A stretch of DNA of 64,000 bases from Burkholderia singularis (lineage in GTDB: Bacteria; Pseudomonadota; Gammaproteobacteria; Burkholderiales; Burkholderiaceae). Shown here piece by piece: positions 46,062 through 54,630 of the stretch (positions are counted from its first letter, which is position 1; each line of letters begins with the position of its first letter). The position numbers and the translations under genes are program-made. The DNA is taken from contig NZ_FXAN01000014.1 of the NCBI RefSeq assembly GCF_900176645.1, positions 61,211 through 125,210 on the forward strand, in the 5' to 3' direction. Below the pieces are notes generated by a model, which saw only the letters and a program-made list of their open reading frames with translations, was not told where the DNA came from and did no database searches.

Positions 46062-46520
46062 ATGCCGTTATCGTTGCGAGTCGATGTCCTGAGCATCGAC
46101 GCCGTGCTCTATGCGGGTGAAGCGCGCATGGCCATCGTGCCGGGCGACAGCGGCGAGCTGGGTATTTATCCGCGGCATGCGCCGCTCTTCACGCGGATCC
46201 GGCCCGGCGTCGTCACGATCGTCGATGCGCGCACGGGCAAGCCGCTGCGTTTGCTGGTCGCGGGCGGCGTGCTCGAGGTGGCGCGCGAGGGCGTCACGCT
46301 GATTGCCGATCATGCGTTGCGCACGCCCGAGCTGGATGCGATGCGTGCGGGCGCGGCGCGCCGCGCGGCCGACGAGTGGCGCCGGCGCTATGCGCAAGAA
46401 GTCCGGCGGCCGTTCGATGTGGCGGCGGCGAAGACGGAATTGATCGACGAGATTCGCCGGTTTTTCGCCCTTGCGATGCATCGTGAGACGGCGCGCGACG
46501 GCGTGGATGCGCCGAGGTAG
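46062..46520 (+). CDS. Orphan F1-ATPase epsilon subunit
   Basis: A 152-residue epsilon: the beta-sandwich MPLSLRVDVLSIDAVLYAGE-ARMAIVPGDSGELGIYPRHAPLFTRIRPG and GGVLEVAREGVTLIADHALR, then a C-terminal helical hairpin (LDAMRAGAARRAADEWRRRYAQEV...AAAKTELIDEIRRFF). The hairpin is longer and more arginine-rich than in ordinary epsilon. In F1 complexes this hairpin inhibits ATP hydrolysis, so this subunit could be a condition-specific inhibitor. It starts 11 bases after the gamma gene with CGGAG in front. Confidence 0.85.
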   Translation: MPLSLRVDVLSIDAVLYAGEARMAIVPGDSGELGIYPRHAPLFTRIRPGVVTIVDARTGKPLRLLVAGGVLEVAREGVTLIADHALRTPELDAMRAGAARRAADEWRRRYAQEVRRPFDVAAAKTELIDEIRRFFALAMHRETARDGVDAPR

Positions 46521-46637
46521 CGGCGTGGGCGCCGGCGGCCGATGCCGGCTTGGGCGCGCCGATTCGGAGCAGCACATGACGGGCCCGCCGTTTCGGCGCG
46601 GCGCGCTCATGCGCCCGAAGCCGGTTCGCCGCCGCCG

Positions 46638-47285
46638 TTACAACTCGTCGGGATCGTCGAACAGACGATGGCGCATCGCATAGCGCACGAGCGCGGCCTC
46701 GTGCGGCATCTGCATCTTTTCGAGAATGCGGGTCTTGTAGGTGCTGACCGTCTTCGTGCTCACGCAAAGCGTTTGTGCGATCTCGGAAATCGTCTCGCCG
46801 GCGGCGATCCGGCGGAACACGTCGAACTCGCGATCCGACAGGCGGTGGTGCGGCAGGGTGTCGGCGGGCTCGTTCAGGCTCTGCGCGAATTGCTCGGCCA
46901 TCGTGATGCTGACGTAGACGCCGCCGGCCGCGATCTTCGTTACCGCGCCCACCAGCTCGGCGCTCGCGCTTTCCTTCGTCATGTAGCCGGACGCGCCCGC
47001 GCGGAATGCGCGCACTGCATACTGCTGCTCCGCGTGCATGGTCAGCACGAGGATGCGCAACGCGGGCTTTTCGTCCTTGATCTGTTTGATCAGCTCGATA
47101 CCGTGGCGGCCCGGCATCGATAGATCGAGCACGAGCACCTGCGCGTCGGCGTCGCGCACGAGTGCGATCGTCGATGCGCCGTCCCACGCTTGGCCGGCCA
47201 CTTCGAAGCCGCTCGCGTTTTGCAGGATATGGCGCAGGCCGTCGCGTACCAGCGTGTGGTCGTCGGCGATGAGTACCTTGATCAT
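46638..47285 (-). CDS. NarL/FixJ-family response regulator
   Basis: A 215-residue two-domain regulator. The receiver has IADDHTLVRDG, the phospho-acceptor Asp54 in LVLDLSMPGRHGIEL, Thr82 and Lys104. The LuxR-type helix-turn-helix is LSDREFDVFRRIAAGETISEIAQTLCVSTKTVSTYKTRILEKM. It overlaps the upstream sensor kinase gene by four bases (ATGA), so the pair is translationally coupled. Candidate target: the GTTGTAGG palindrome upstream of the receiver-fnr operon. Confidence 0.93.
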   Translation of the reverse strand: MIKVLIADDHTLVRDGLRHILQNASGFEVAGQAWDGASTIALVRDADAQVLVLDLSMPGRHGIELIKQIKDEKPALRILVLTMHAEQQYAVRAFRAGASGYMTKESASAELVGAVTKIAAGGVYVSITMAEQFAQSLNEPADTLPHHRLSDREFDVFRRIAAGETISEIAQTLCVSTKTVSTYKTRILEKMQMPHEAALVRYAMRHRLFDDPDEL

Positions 47286-49372
47286 GAAAGCGACTCGGAT
47301 TGTTGGATTGCGTGCAGCGGCAACGCGACCGTGATCGTGAAGCCTTGCCCGGGCGTACTGTCGATCGTCACCGTACCATCGAGCATGTGCGCGCGCTCGC
47401 GGATGCCGATCAGGCCAAACGACTGGCCTTCGCGGGTGCCGCCACGGGCGCCCTGGCCGTTGTCGGCGATGCGCAGCACGCAGTGGCCGTCATCGATTTT
47501 CAATGTCAACGCCACCTGCGTTGCGTCTGCGTGCCGCGCGACGTTGGTCAGCGCTTCCTGGACGATACGGAACAGCGTCGTCGCGCCGGCGTTCGTCAAC
47601 GCGATATCGGCGAGCGCGATGCGCCGCTCGACTTCGATGCCGTAACGATTCGTGAAGTCGGTCGCGAGCCATTCGATCGCGGGAACGAGGCCGAGATCGT
47701 CGAGCATGACCGGGCGCAGATCCGCCGCGATGCGCCGCACCGACGCGACGGTCGAATCGATCAGCCGGTGCATGCCGCGCAACTGGCCGCGCACGTCGGC
47801 GCCCGGCTGGCCGGATGCGGGCGGCGCGCTTTGCGTATCGGCGGCAGCGCTGGCGCTGCCGAGCGCCAATTCGACGGCCGACAGATCCATTTTCAGCGCG
47901 GTGAGCTGCTGACCGAGATCGTCGTGCAGCTCGCGCGCGATCCGGGTCTTTTCCTCTTCGCGGACGTTCTGCAAGTTCGCCGACAGCCTGCGCAGTTCCT
48001 CGCGCGATTGCTTGAGCGCATTGTCCGCGCGCACGCGTTCGGTGACGTCGCGCAGCATCACCGTGTAGAGCTTGCCGGAACCGTCGCGAATCTGCGAGAT
48101 GGACGCCTCGATCGGAAACTCCTCACCGTTGCCGCGCAGCCCGAATAACACGCGCTGACGCCCCATCTGCCGGTCGGATACGCCAGTGACGCCGAATTGC
48201 TCGACATGCTTCGCATGCGCGGCGCGAAAGCGCTCGGGGATGAAGCGCGACAGCGGCGCGCCGATCGCATCCATTGCCGATACGCCGAAGACGCGCTCGG
48301 CCGCCGGATTGAAAATCACGATCGTCTGCGTTTCGTCGATCGTGATGATCGCCTCCATCGACGAGCGGATGATGCCCATCATCCGCGCTTCGTCGAGCGT
48401 GCCGTCCGGCCGCTGCGCCGGCGCGGCCGAACGCCGGCGCGCGAGCCGGTACGCGATGACGGCGGCAGCCGCCGATGCGGCGAACCCGGCGGCGAGCGCG
48501 GCGATCGCGTTCGGCGGCAGCGCGGTGTTGTCCGCCGCAGCGTATGCCAGCGACAACGTTTCGCCGCCGAACGTCAGCGTATCGGTCTTGCGCCACGTCG
48601 CGCCGCCGTCGCGCGGTCCGGCGGACGGCGATCCCGTCGCATAGATCAGCGCGGCCGGATTGCCTGCGGCGATCTGCAACTCGATGCCGGCGCTGTTCGC
48701 GAATTCCAGGAAACGGCGCGGATCGAGTGTCGCATAGACGAATCCGGCCGTTGCTGCGCGGCGTTCGTGGGCGGTTGCATCGACGTTGCGGCTGCCGTTC
48801 GCATCGCGGTGCGCACCGCCGCTCGCATAGACCGGCACGTAGAGCGTGAACGCCTGCCGGTTGTGCATGCCGCCGGCGTCATGTGGCACGGGGCGTGCGG
48901 CGAGCGCGAGCTGGCCGGTGTCGGTGGCGCGTTGCAATGCGTCGCGCGTCGCCGCATCGTCGACGAGCGCGGCGAACGGCGCGGCGTCGCTGGTTTGGTG
49001 CGCGCGGGCGTCGAGCGTGCCTAGCGTGCGCACGGGTGATTGCAGATCGTCGAGTTCGAGCTGGCCGACGTAACGGCGCCACGCATCGTCCGACGGCGGG
49101 AACGATGCGGCGACGAAGCCGCGCGCGCTACGCACCACGGCGGCCGCATCGTACAAATGCTGTTGCAGCGATGCAGTGACGTGATCGGCGCGCAGTGCGA
49201 AACGCTCGTGAGCAGCATTGCGTGCTTGCTCGTATGCGCGATGCGCGATCGCAATCGACGCGGCGGCGCCGAGCACGAAAGTCAGAACGGCGACCGACAT
49301 CGCGCGCGTCCCCAAACGGGCGTTTCGCGATGCCGGCGCGAGGTTGGGGGAAGGCGCGCTAACGGTCATCAA
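47282..49372 (-). CDS. CHASE-PAS hybrid-free sensor histidine kinase (NarX/HisKA_3 class)
   Basis: A 696-residue membrane kinase. A first membrane helix (AMSVAVLTFVLGAAASIAIAH) is followed by a periplasmic CHASE-like sensor (about 60-270), and a second helix (NAIAALAAGFAASAAAAVIAY) leads into a PAS domain (IIRSSMEAIITIDETQTIVIFNPAAERVFG, then YTVMLRDVTERV). The HisKA_3 dimerisation helix carries the phospho-His in TRIARELHDDLGQQLTALKMDL, and the ATPase has FRIVQEALTNVARHA and RIADNGQGA. CHASE domains bind small molecules; the signal is not known. It is coupled to the NarL-type regulator. Confidence 0.91.
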   Translation of the reverse strand: MMTVSAPSPNLAPASRNARLGTRAMSVAVLTFVLGAAASIAIAHRAYEQARNAAHERFALRADHVTASLQQHLYDAAAVVRSARGFVAASFPPSDDAWRRYVGQLELDDLQSPVRTLGTLDARAHQTSDAAPFAALVDDAATRDALQRATDTGQLALAARPVPHDAGGMHNRQAFTLYVPVYASGGAHRDANGSRNVDATAHERRAATAGFVYATLDPRRFLEFANSAGIELQIAAGNPAALIYATGSPSAGPRDGGATWRKTDTLTFGGETLSLAYAAADNTALPPNAIAALAAGFAASAAAAVIAYRLARRRSAAPAQRPDGTLDEARMMGIIRSSMEAIITIDETQTIVIFNPAAERVFGVSAMDAIGAPLSRFIPERFRAAHAKHVEQFGVTGVSDRQMGRQRVLFGLRGNGEEFPIEASISQIRDGSGKLYTVMLRDVTERVRADNALKQSREELRRLSANLQNVREEEKTRIARELHDDLGQQLTALKMDLSAVELALGSASAAADTQSAPPASGQPGADVRGQLRGMHRLIDSTVASVRRIAADLRPVMLDDLGLVPAIEWLATDFTNRYGIEVERRIALADIALTNAGATTLFRIVQEALTNVARHADATQVALTLKIDDGHCVLRIADNGQGARGGTREGQSFGLIGIRERAHMLDGTVTIDSTPGQGFTITVALPLHAIQQSESLS

Positions 49373-49854
49373 TGATCATGCCGGCCGGTTGGCCGATAGG
49401 TGTGGTGTGAAGGGTTGCCGCCATGCGACGCGGCGGCGCTGGAATTATTAGGCGAAATTGTGCGCGTTTTACGGGATTTCTCCAAATTCGAACTCCGATG
49501 GATCGCAGTGGTGTCGGGTTGATGACGATAGGAACGAATTGCCCCGGCACTTCGAATGCCGCGCGCACGCTGCCAAGCCAGCGCGCAATGACAGCGCACT
49601 GACAGCGCACATACGCGGGAGCCGCGCTCGAAACCGTGCCGCGTCGCCGCCTCTGGTGCGCATGCGGGATGGATGTCCTGCCGCGCGCCGTCAGGCCAAG
49701 GTTGGCGGCGCGCTCGGCCGACGATGCGTGAGCTGCCGAACCGCCGGGCAGTTCGGCATGCATCGAACCGCTTGATTCAGGTCAACCGGCCCCGGCGAAT
49801 GGCCTCGTACAGTGAAATGCCACGGGGATGCGCCCCATCGACGGAGGAACGGCA
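49373..49854. other. 482-base divergent intergenic region with an FNR/ANR box
   Basis: It separates the leftward sensor kinase from the rightward alcohol dehydrogenase. The right end holds the FNR/ANR box at 49772-49785. The left part, locally AT-richer near 49440-49500, presumably holds the kinase promoter. No credible gene. Confidence 0.5.
49772..49813 (+). promoter_or_regulatory. FNR/ANR box and -10 upstream of the zinc alcohol dehydrogenase
   Basis: TTGAT-TCAG-GTCAA (49772-49785) predicts a class II start near 49820; TACAGT (49808-49813) is at the -10 position. The ATG follows at 49855 with GGAGG in front. Confidence 0.75.
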
Positions 49855-50895
49855 ATGAAAGCATTGGTATATCACGGTCCCGGTCGCAAATCGCTCGACG
49901 AGCGGCCGATGCCGGAACTGCAATCGGCAACCGATGCGATCGTCCGCGTCACGCACACGACGATTTGCGGCACCGATCTGCATATCCTGAAGGGCGACGT
50001 ACCCACTTGCGAGCCGGGGCGCGTGCTCGGGCATGAAGGCGTGGGCATCGTCACCGTGGTCGGCGCGGCGGTCGATGCGCTGAAGCCGGGCGATCGCGTA
50101 CTGATCTCCTGCATTTCGTCGTGCGGCCGCTGCGCGAATTGCCGCCGCGGCCTCAATTCGCATTGCGAGACAGGCGGCTGGATTCTTGGCCATCGAATCG
50201 ACGGCACGCAAGCCGAATACGTGCGGATTGCGCATGCGCAGACAAGCCTCTACCGGATTCCCCCCGGCATGGACGACGAGGCGCTCGTGATGCTGTCAGA
50301 TATCCTGCCCACCGGTTTCGAGTGCGGTGTGCTCAACGGCAAGGTGCAGCCGGGCTCGACGGTCGCGATCGTCGGCGCGGGGCCGATCGGGCTCGCGGCG
50401 CTGCTGACCGCGCAGTTTTATTCGCCTGCACAGATCGTGATGATCGATCTCGACCGCAACCGCTTGGAGATTGCGCGGCGTTTCGGCGCGAGCGCATGCA
50501 TCGACGGGCGTGCCGGCGATCCCGCCGCCGAAGTGATGAAGTTGACCGGCGGCGTCGGCGTCGATTGCGCGATTGAGGCGGTGGGCATTCCGGCGACGTT
50601 CGAGCTTTGTACGGAGATCGTCGCGCCGGGCGGCGTGGTCGCGAACGTCGGCGTGCATGGCGTCAAGGCCGATTTGCATCTCGAGAAACTATGGGACCGC
50701 AATGTCACGATTACGACGCGGCTTGTCGATACGGTCAGCACGCCGATGCTGCTGAAGACCGTCGGCGCGGGGCGGCTGGACCCGAAACGGCTGATCACGC
50801 ATCGCTTCGCGCTCGACGATATCGAGCAGGCTTACGACACGTTCAGCCGGGCGGCCGATACGCAAGCGCTAAAGGTGATCATCGAGACCGCATGA
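49855..50895 (+). CDS. Zinc-dependent alcohol dehydrogenase
   Basis: A 346-residue medium-chain dehydrogenase. Catalytic zinc ligands sit in TTICGTDLH and in GHEGVG, the structural zinc site is CGRCANCRRGLNSHC, and NAD(P) binds at VAIVGAGPIGLAALLTA. The sequence suits the alcohol/2,3-butanediol/sorbitol dehydrogenase group; the substrate is unknown. The ATG at 49855 is chosen for its GGAGG; an in-frame upstream ATG (49828) lacks one. The FNR-type promoter suggests a fermentative role, regenerating NAD+ when oxygen is short. Confidence 0.9.
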   Translation: MKALVYHGPGRKSLDERPMPELQSATDAIVRVTHTTICGTDLHILKGDVPTCEPGRVLGHEGVGIVTVVGAAVDALKPGDRVLISCISSCGRCANCRRGLNSHCETGGWILGHRIDGTQAEYVRIAHAQTSLYRIPPGMDDEALVMLSDILPTGFECGVLNGKVQPGSTVAIVGAGPIGLAALLTAQFYSPAQIVMIDLDRNRLEIARRFGASACIDGRAGDPAAEVMKLTGGVGVDCAIEAVGIPATFELCTEIVAPGGVVANVGVHGVKADLHLEKLWDRNVTITTRLVDTVSTPMLLKTVGAGRLDPKRLITHRFALDDIEQAYDTFSRAADTQALKVIIETA

Positions 50896-50900
50896 CGGCG

Positions 50901-50937
50901 GCGGCCGCAAACCGGGCGCCGGCTCGCGGCCGCTTCG
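50901..50937 (+). terminator. Hairpin after the alcohol dehydrogenase gene
   Basis: GCGGCCGC (50901-50908) can pair with GCGGCCGC (50926-50933) across a GC-rich loop, followed by TTCGTTT. It starts five bases after the stop codon. The T-run is interrupted, so it is only a fair terminator candidate. Confidence 0.45.
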
Positions 50938-52134
50938 TTTCACCGGTCTTGTTGCCAATCGGGTTCGAGTCGACATGGTTCGGCGCATGGGTCGATGGCC
51001 GGGGCCCCCGCGATCGAAAGATGTCGATCCAAAAATGACGATATGCGACACGCTATGCCGTTTTGTACGCCGGAATAGATCGGCCGCATGTGCGACGCGA
51101 GAACGGTTGCCTGAAAAACGATGAGCGCGAGTAAATATTCGGTGGGGCGGATCAACGTTGACGGCTCGCGTTGCCAGCCATCGATTTTGAACGCGATGCG
51201 GAAGCGGATGTGGCCGAAAGCCGCACGCTTGCGGCAGATGCGCGGACATGCAACTGCGGGCTCAACCGGTCGTTCGGCTCGGCAGAGCGTTGCGGGGCTT
51301 GGCGCTCGCGCATTGACGCGCTATCGGGCCCGTGTGCTGTTATTTGCGCGGCGGTGACGATCATGATCGTCGGATATCGGCCTGTGCGCCGGTTTTGCCG
51401 TATCGCGGCTTATTGCGCGAGCATGATTTCGGACAATGCCCAACCTGTTCTATACCACGCATAAACGCCCGCAAGCAGAAAGAACAGCAGCATGCCGGCG
51501 CAAAAATCGCCTGCCGCCCCAAATTGGCTCGATTGATCGTTTTGATGTTGCCGAATCGAATTTCTCAAATTCCGGAAACTCGAATTAGAACTCGGTTTGC
51601 AGAAAGACGATTCGTCCGCTCGCAGCCGCTCGGAATGCAGGGCGGATTTTCTGCCGGCAAGGACCGTTCCCCATTTGGGGTGGGCAGGTAATCGCATCAG
51701 GGCCTCTCAGTATTCTTGCCGCTGTCGGGCAATAGCGTGCGCGGCTGAAGGAAATGTCGATCTCACGGGATTAATGATAATGCGAAATTTCTGACAGGAA
51801 TGTGTAAGTTATTATGAATTTATAGTGCATATATTTTCCCCGATATTCATTTTTGTTGCTACGGAATGAAGTGATCCGCGTAATCGCGCGTATAGCGGAA
51901 ATGCACCTGGATGGAAAGCTTATTCTGAATGCGGCTATTCAGCCTGTACCGGGAAAATGATCGATTCGCGATTCCGACCGGGTAGATCGAGCCGGTGTTG
52001 CCGATATGCCGAGTGATTGGATCGATCGAATGGCTGGTTAAGCTTTTAGCCGATGCGATTTGCCGTTATCGCGAAATCGATTGAGTCGGGAATGACGCGG
52101 CGCGGCGGCGTATCGATGCCGCCGCGCCGGCCGT
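50938..52134. other. 1.2-kb gene-free, relatively AT-rich gap
   Basis: No protein I believe in is encoded here. Base composition falls visibly between about 51,350 and 52,080, most strongly near 51,770-51,990, compared with the GC-rich neighbours. A small hairpin CTGAAT-GCGGCT-ATTCAG occurs near 51,930. Short open frames have no ribosome binding sites and no family resemblance. The gap marks the boundary between the oxygen-limitation island and the carbonyl-stress region and may be a decayed or transferred segment. Confidence 0.5.
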
Positions 52135-52878
52135 TCATGCAATGCCGCCGTTCGCGCGCAGCACCTGTGCGTTCACCCATCCGCCGTCCGGGCCGCAGAG
52201 GAACGACACGACGGCCGCGATGTCATCCGGTTCGCCGAGGCGTTCCAGTGGCGGCATCTTCGCGTAGTGCTCGATCAACTCGGCCGATTTCCCGTCAAAA
52301 AACAACGGTGTCGCGACGGGTCCGGGCGCGACGGCGTTCACCGTGACGCCGCGTCCGCGCAACTCCTTCGCGAATACGCGCGTGAATGCTTCGACGGAGG
52401 CTTTCGTCGCGTTGTAGATCGCATAGCCGGGCAGGTTGAGCGCAAGCACGGTGGTCGAAAGGTTGACGATACGGCCACCGTCGTTGATACGCGCGGCCGC
52501 TTCGCGCAGCGTGTTGAACGTGCCGCGCACGTTGATCGCGAAGCTCTGCTCGAACGCCGCGTCGCTGAATTCGGCGATCGGCGCGGTGTGGAGGACGCCC
52601 GCGTTGTTCACAAGCACGTCGAGCTTGCCCAACTGCTGTTCGACAGCGTCGAACATGCGGCGCACATCGTCGGCTTGGCCGATATCGGCTTGCACGGCAA
52701 GCGCGTGCGAGCCGGCCTCCTTCAGTTCCGCGGCGAGCGCCTGCGCTTGCTGCGCGTTCGCCGCGTAGTTGACGGCGATGGCGAAGCCGTCAGCCGCGAG
52801 GCGCCGTGCAATGGCAGCGCCGATGCCGCGCGACGCACCGGTGACGACAGCGACTTGAGCGTTCCTGACCTTGTTCAT
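52135..52878 (-). CDS. Short-chain dehydrogenase/reductase
   Basis: A 247-residue classical SDR: cofactor motif VVTGASRGIGAAIARRLA, the NNAG motif in LDVLVNNAGV, and the catalytic YxxxK in GYAIYNATKAS with an upstream Ser-Thr-Thr. The sequence resembles 3-oxoacyl-ACP/glucose-dehydrogenase-like SDRs, but the substrate cannot be assigned. It is divergent from a LysR gene 123 bases away, the usual sign that the LysR protein controls it. Confidence 0.88.
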   Translation of the reverse strand: MNKVRNAQVAVVTGASRGIGAAIARRLAADGFAIAVNYAANAQQAQALAAELKEAGSHALAVQADIGQADDVRRMFDAVEQQLGKLDVLVNNAGVLHTAPIAEFSDAAFEQSFAINVRGTFNTLREAAARINDGGRIVNLSTTVLALNLPGYAIYNATKASVEAFTRVFAKELRGRGVTVNAVAPGPVATPLFFDGKSAELIEHYAKMPPLERLGEPDDIAAVVSFLCGPDGGWVNAQVLRANGGIA

Positions 52879-52924
52879 GATGAATGTCCTCAGAGGAGTA
52901 ATCGGTGAGCGGAATCATCGGGCA

Positions 52925-52990
52925 TTTCTTGGGATGGATAATCGGCGCCATATGGATATAATAATTCTATTTTCATTAACAATTGACCCG
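52925..52990. promoter_or_regulatory. Divergent SDR/LysR promoter region
   Basis: An AT-rich core in the 123-base gap holds TATAAT (52957-52962) oriented for the LysR gene, 39 bases before its ATG, and TTGTTA (complement of 52978-52983) oriented leftward for the SDR gene. LysR proteins usually bind such intervals; no clear T-N11-A dyad could be singled out. Confidence 0.5.
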
Positions 52991-53001
52991 GAATCGACGC
53001 G

Positions 53002-53895
53002 ATGGACCGGTTTCAGGAAATGCAGGTTTTCGTGCGGATCGCGCAGCGGCAGAGTTTCAGCCGCGCGTCGGATGACTTGCAGATCCCGCGCGCCACCGTC
53101 ACCAATCTGATGAAGCGGCTGGAACAGCGGCTGGGCGCGCGCCTGCTCGAGCGGACCACGCGTACCGTGCGCCTGACGCCCGATGGCGACGCGTACTATC
53201 AGCGTTGCGTCAGGCTGATCGCCGATCTGGAGGAGGCCGAAGGCGCGTTTCGGAACGCCACGCCGAAGGGACTGTTGCGCGTGAATCTGCAAGGCACGCT
53301 CGCGCGTCATTTCGTCGTGCCGGCGTTGCCCGATTTCCTTGCGCGTTTTCCGCAGATCCGGCTGCACATCGGCGAGGACGACCGGCTGGTCGATCTCGTG
53401 CGTGAAGGCGTCGATTGCGTATTGCGCTCGGGGAATCTGCAGGATTCGTCGATGGTCGGACGACGGGTGGCGCAACTCGAGCAGGTGACCGTGGCGAGCC
53501 CCATCTATCTGGCGAAATATGGCGAGCCGATCGATCTCGCGGCGCTATCCGCGCATCACGCGGTCGATTACGTGTCGAGCGCGACGGGCAAGCCGATGCC
53601 GCTTGAATTTACCGTCGGCGCGAGCGTGAACGCGATCCAGCTCGATGCGTCGATCGCCGTGACCGGCGCTGACCTGTACACCGGTGCGGCCGTTGCGGGG
53701 CTGGGAATCGTGCAGGTGCCGCGCTACCGGATCGCCGGCGAACTGGCGGCGGGCAAGCTGAAGATTCTGCTGAGCGACTACCCGCCGCCGCCGATGCCCG
53801 TCACGGTGCTTTATGCGCAAAATCGTCAACTGTCTTTGCGTGTGCGGGCCTTCGCTTCATGGCTGCGCGACTGCTTCGTCACCGCCGCCGTCTAG
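53002..53895 (+). CDS. LysR-family transcription regulator
   Basis: A 297-residue LysR protein: MDRFQEMQVFVRIAQRQSFSRASDDLQIPRATVTNLMKRLEQRLGARLLERTTRTVRLT is the winged-helix domain, followed by the periplasmic-binding-like effector domain (LRVNLQGTLARHFVVPALPDFLARFPQIRLHIGEDD). It is close to the CrgA/YafC-type subgroup in the N-terminus. Its divergent neighbour, the SDR gene, is the probable target. Confidence 0.92.
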   Translation: MDRFQEMQVFVRIAQRQSFSRASDDLQIPRATVTNLMKRLEQRLGARLLERTTRTVRLTPDGDAYYQRCVRLIADLEEAEGAFRNATPKGLLRVNLQGTLARHFVVPALPDFLARFPQIRLHIGEDDRLVDLVREGVDCVLRSGNLQDSSMVGRRVAQLEQVTVASPIYLAKYGEPIDLAALSAHHAVDYVSSATGKPMPLEFTVGASVNAIQLDASIAVTGADLYTGAAVAGLGIVQVPRYRIAGELAAGKLKILLSDYPPPPMPVTVLYAQNRQLSLRVRAFASWLRDCFVTAAV

Positions 53896-53919
53896 TGCCC
53901 GCCATACGCGCCGGATCTC

Positions 53920-53934
53920 TAGACGACTGGTCTA
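53920..53934. promoter_or_regulatory. NemR-type operator copy 1 (own promoter)
   Basis: TAGAC-GACTG-GTCTA has perfect 5-bp inverted arms, inside the 17-mer TCTAGACGACTGGTCTA that recurs exactly at 54640-54656. It lies 22 bases before the regulator's ATG, over the expected core promoter, consistent with autorepression. Confidence 0.85.
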
Positions 53935-53956
53935 ATTACTGTTAACATCCGGACCC

Positions 53957-54571
53957 ATGAACTCATCTTCGGGCGCGGAAGTTCGCCAACACATCCTGAA
54001 CGTCGCGAAGCCGATCATGCTCCACAAGGGTTTTTCGGCGGTCGGATTGAACGAGATTCTCGCTGCGGCGGGCATCCCGAAGGGATCGTTTTATCATTAC
54101 TTCGGATCGAAGGAAGCGTTCGGCGAGGCGTTGCTCGAATCCTATTTCGAAGGTTATGCCGAGCACATCGACCATGTGCTGTTCCGCCAGCCGGGCACGG
54201 GCGCCGAGCGCTTGATGGGCTACTGGAGCAGTTGGCTGCACGCGCAATGCACCGACGATCCGCAGGGCAAATGCCTGGCTGTGAAGCTGGGGGCGGAGGT
54301 GTCGGATTTATCCGAGGCGATGCGCGCCGTGTTGAAGCGCGGCACGTCGCAAATCATTGAGCGTTTGGCGCATGGCGTGCGAATCGGGCTCGAGGACGGC
54401 TCGCTCACGGGTATCGACGATCCGTATCGGACGGCCGCGGCGCTCTATGAATTGTGGCTGGGCGCGACGCTGCTCGAAAAGGTGCACCGCGATCGCAAAT
54501 CGCTCGAAATAGCGATGGCGCAGACATTGTTAATGTTGAATCTGCCGGCGTCGTTTCGCGAATCGGCATGA
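53957..54571 (+). CDS. nemR: NemR-type redox/electrophile-sensing TetR repressor
   Basis: A 204-residue TetR protein. The DNA-binding domain includes GLNEILAAAGIPKGSFYHYFGSKE. The signature QCTDDPQGKCLAVKLGAEVSDLS places Cys98 and Cys106 exactly where Escherichia coli NemR has them, and Lys175 (TLLEKVHRD) is also in register; the Cys106-Lys175 pair is the reversible switch of NemR for quinones, methylglyoxal and hypochlorous acid. Two identical palindromes, one before this gene and one before the yqhD operon, fit the known TAGAC...GTCTA NemR site. It ends in an intrinsic terminator. Confidence 0.86.
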   Translation: MNSSSGAEVRQHILNVAKPIMLHKGFSAVGLNEILAAAGIPKGSFYHYFGSKEAFGEALLESYFEGYAEHIDHVLFRQPGTGAERLMGYWSSWLHAQCTDDPQGKCLAVKLGAEVSDLSEAMRAVLKRGTSQIIERLAHGVRIGLEDGSLTGIDDPYRTAAALYELWLGATLLEKVHRDRKSLEIAMAQTLLMLNLPASFRESA

Positions 54572-54603
54572 AGGTCGATCTGGATCTGACGGTGGAACAG
54601 GAA

Positions 54604-54630
54604 AAGGCGCGCTTGGACGCGCCTTCTTTT
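54604..54630 (+). terminator. Intrinsic terminator after the NemR-type gene
   Basis: AAGGCGCG (54604-54611) pairs with CGCGCCTT (54618-54625) around CTTGGA and is followed by CTTTT. It isolates the regulator transcript from the yqhD operon, which begins just beyond operator copy 2. Confidence 0.8.

Noticed and set aside
51332..51697. Small proteins in the 1.2-kb AT-rich gap, on both strands
   Set aside because: No ribosome binding sites, no domain resemblance, and composition unlike the neighbouring genes; one leftward frame has a single hydrophobic stretch but nothing else.
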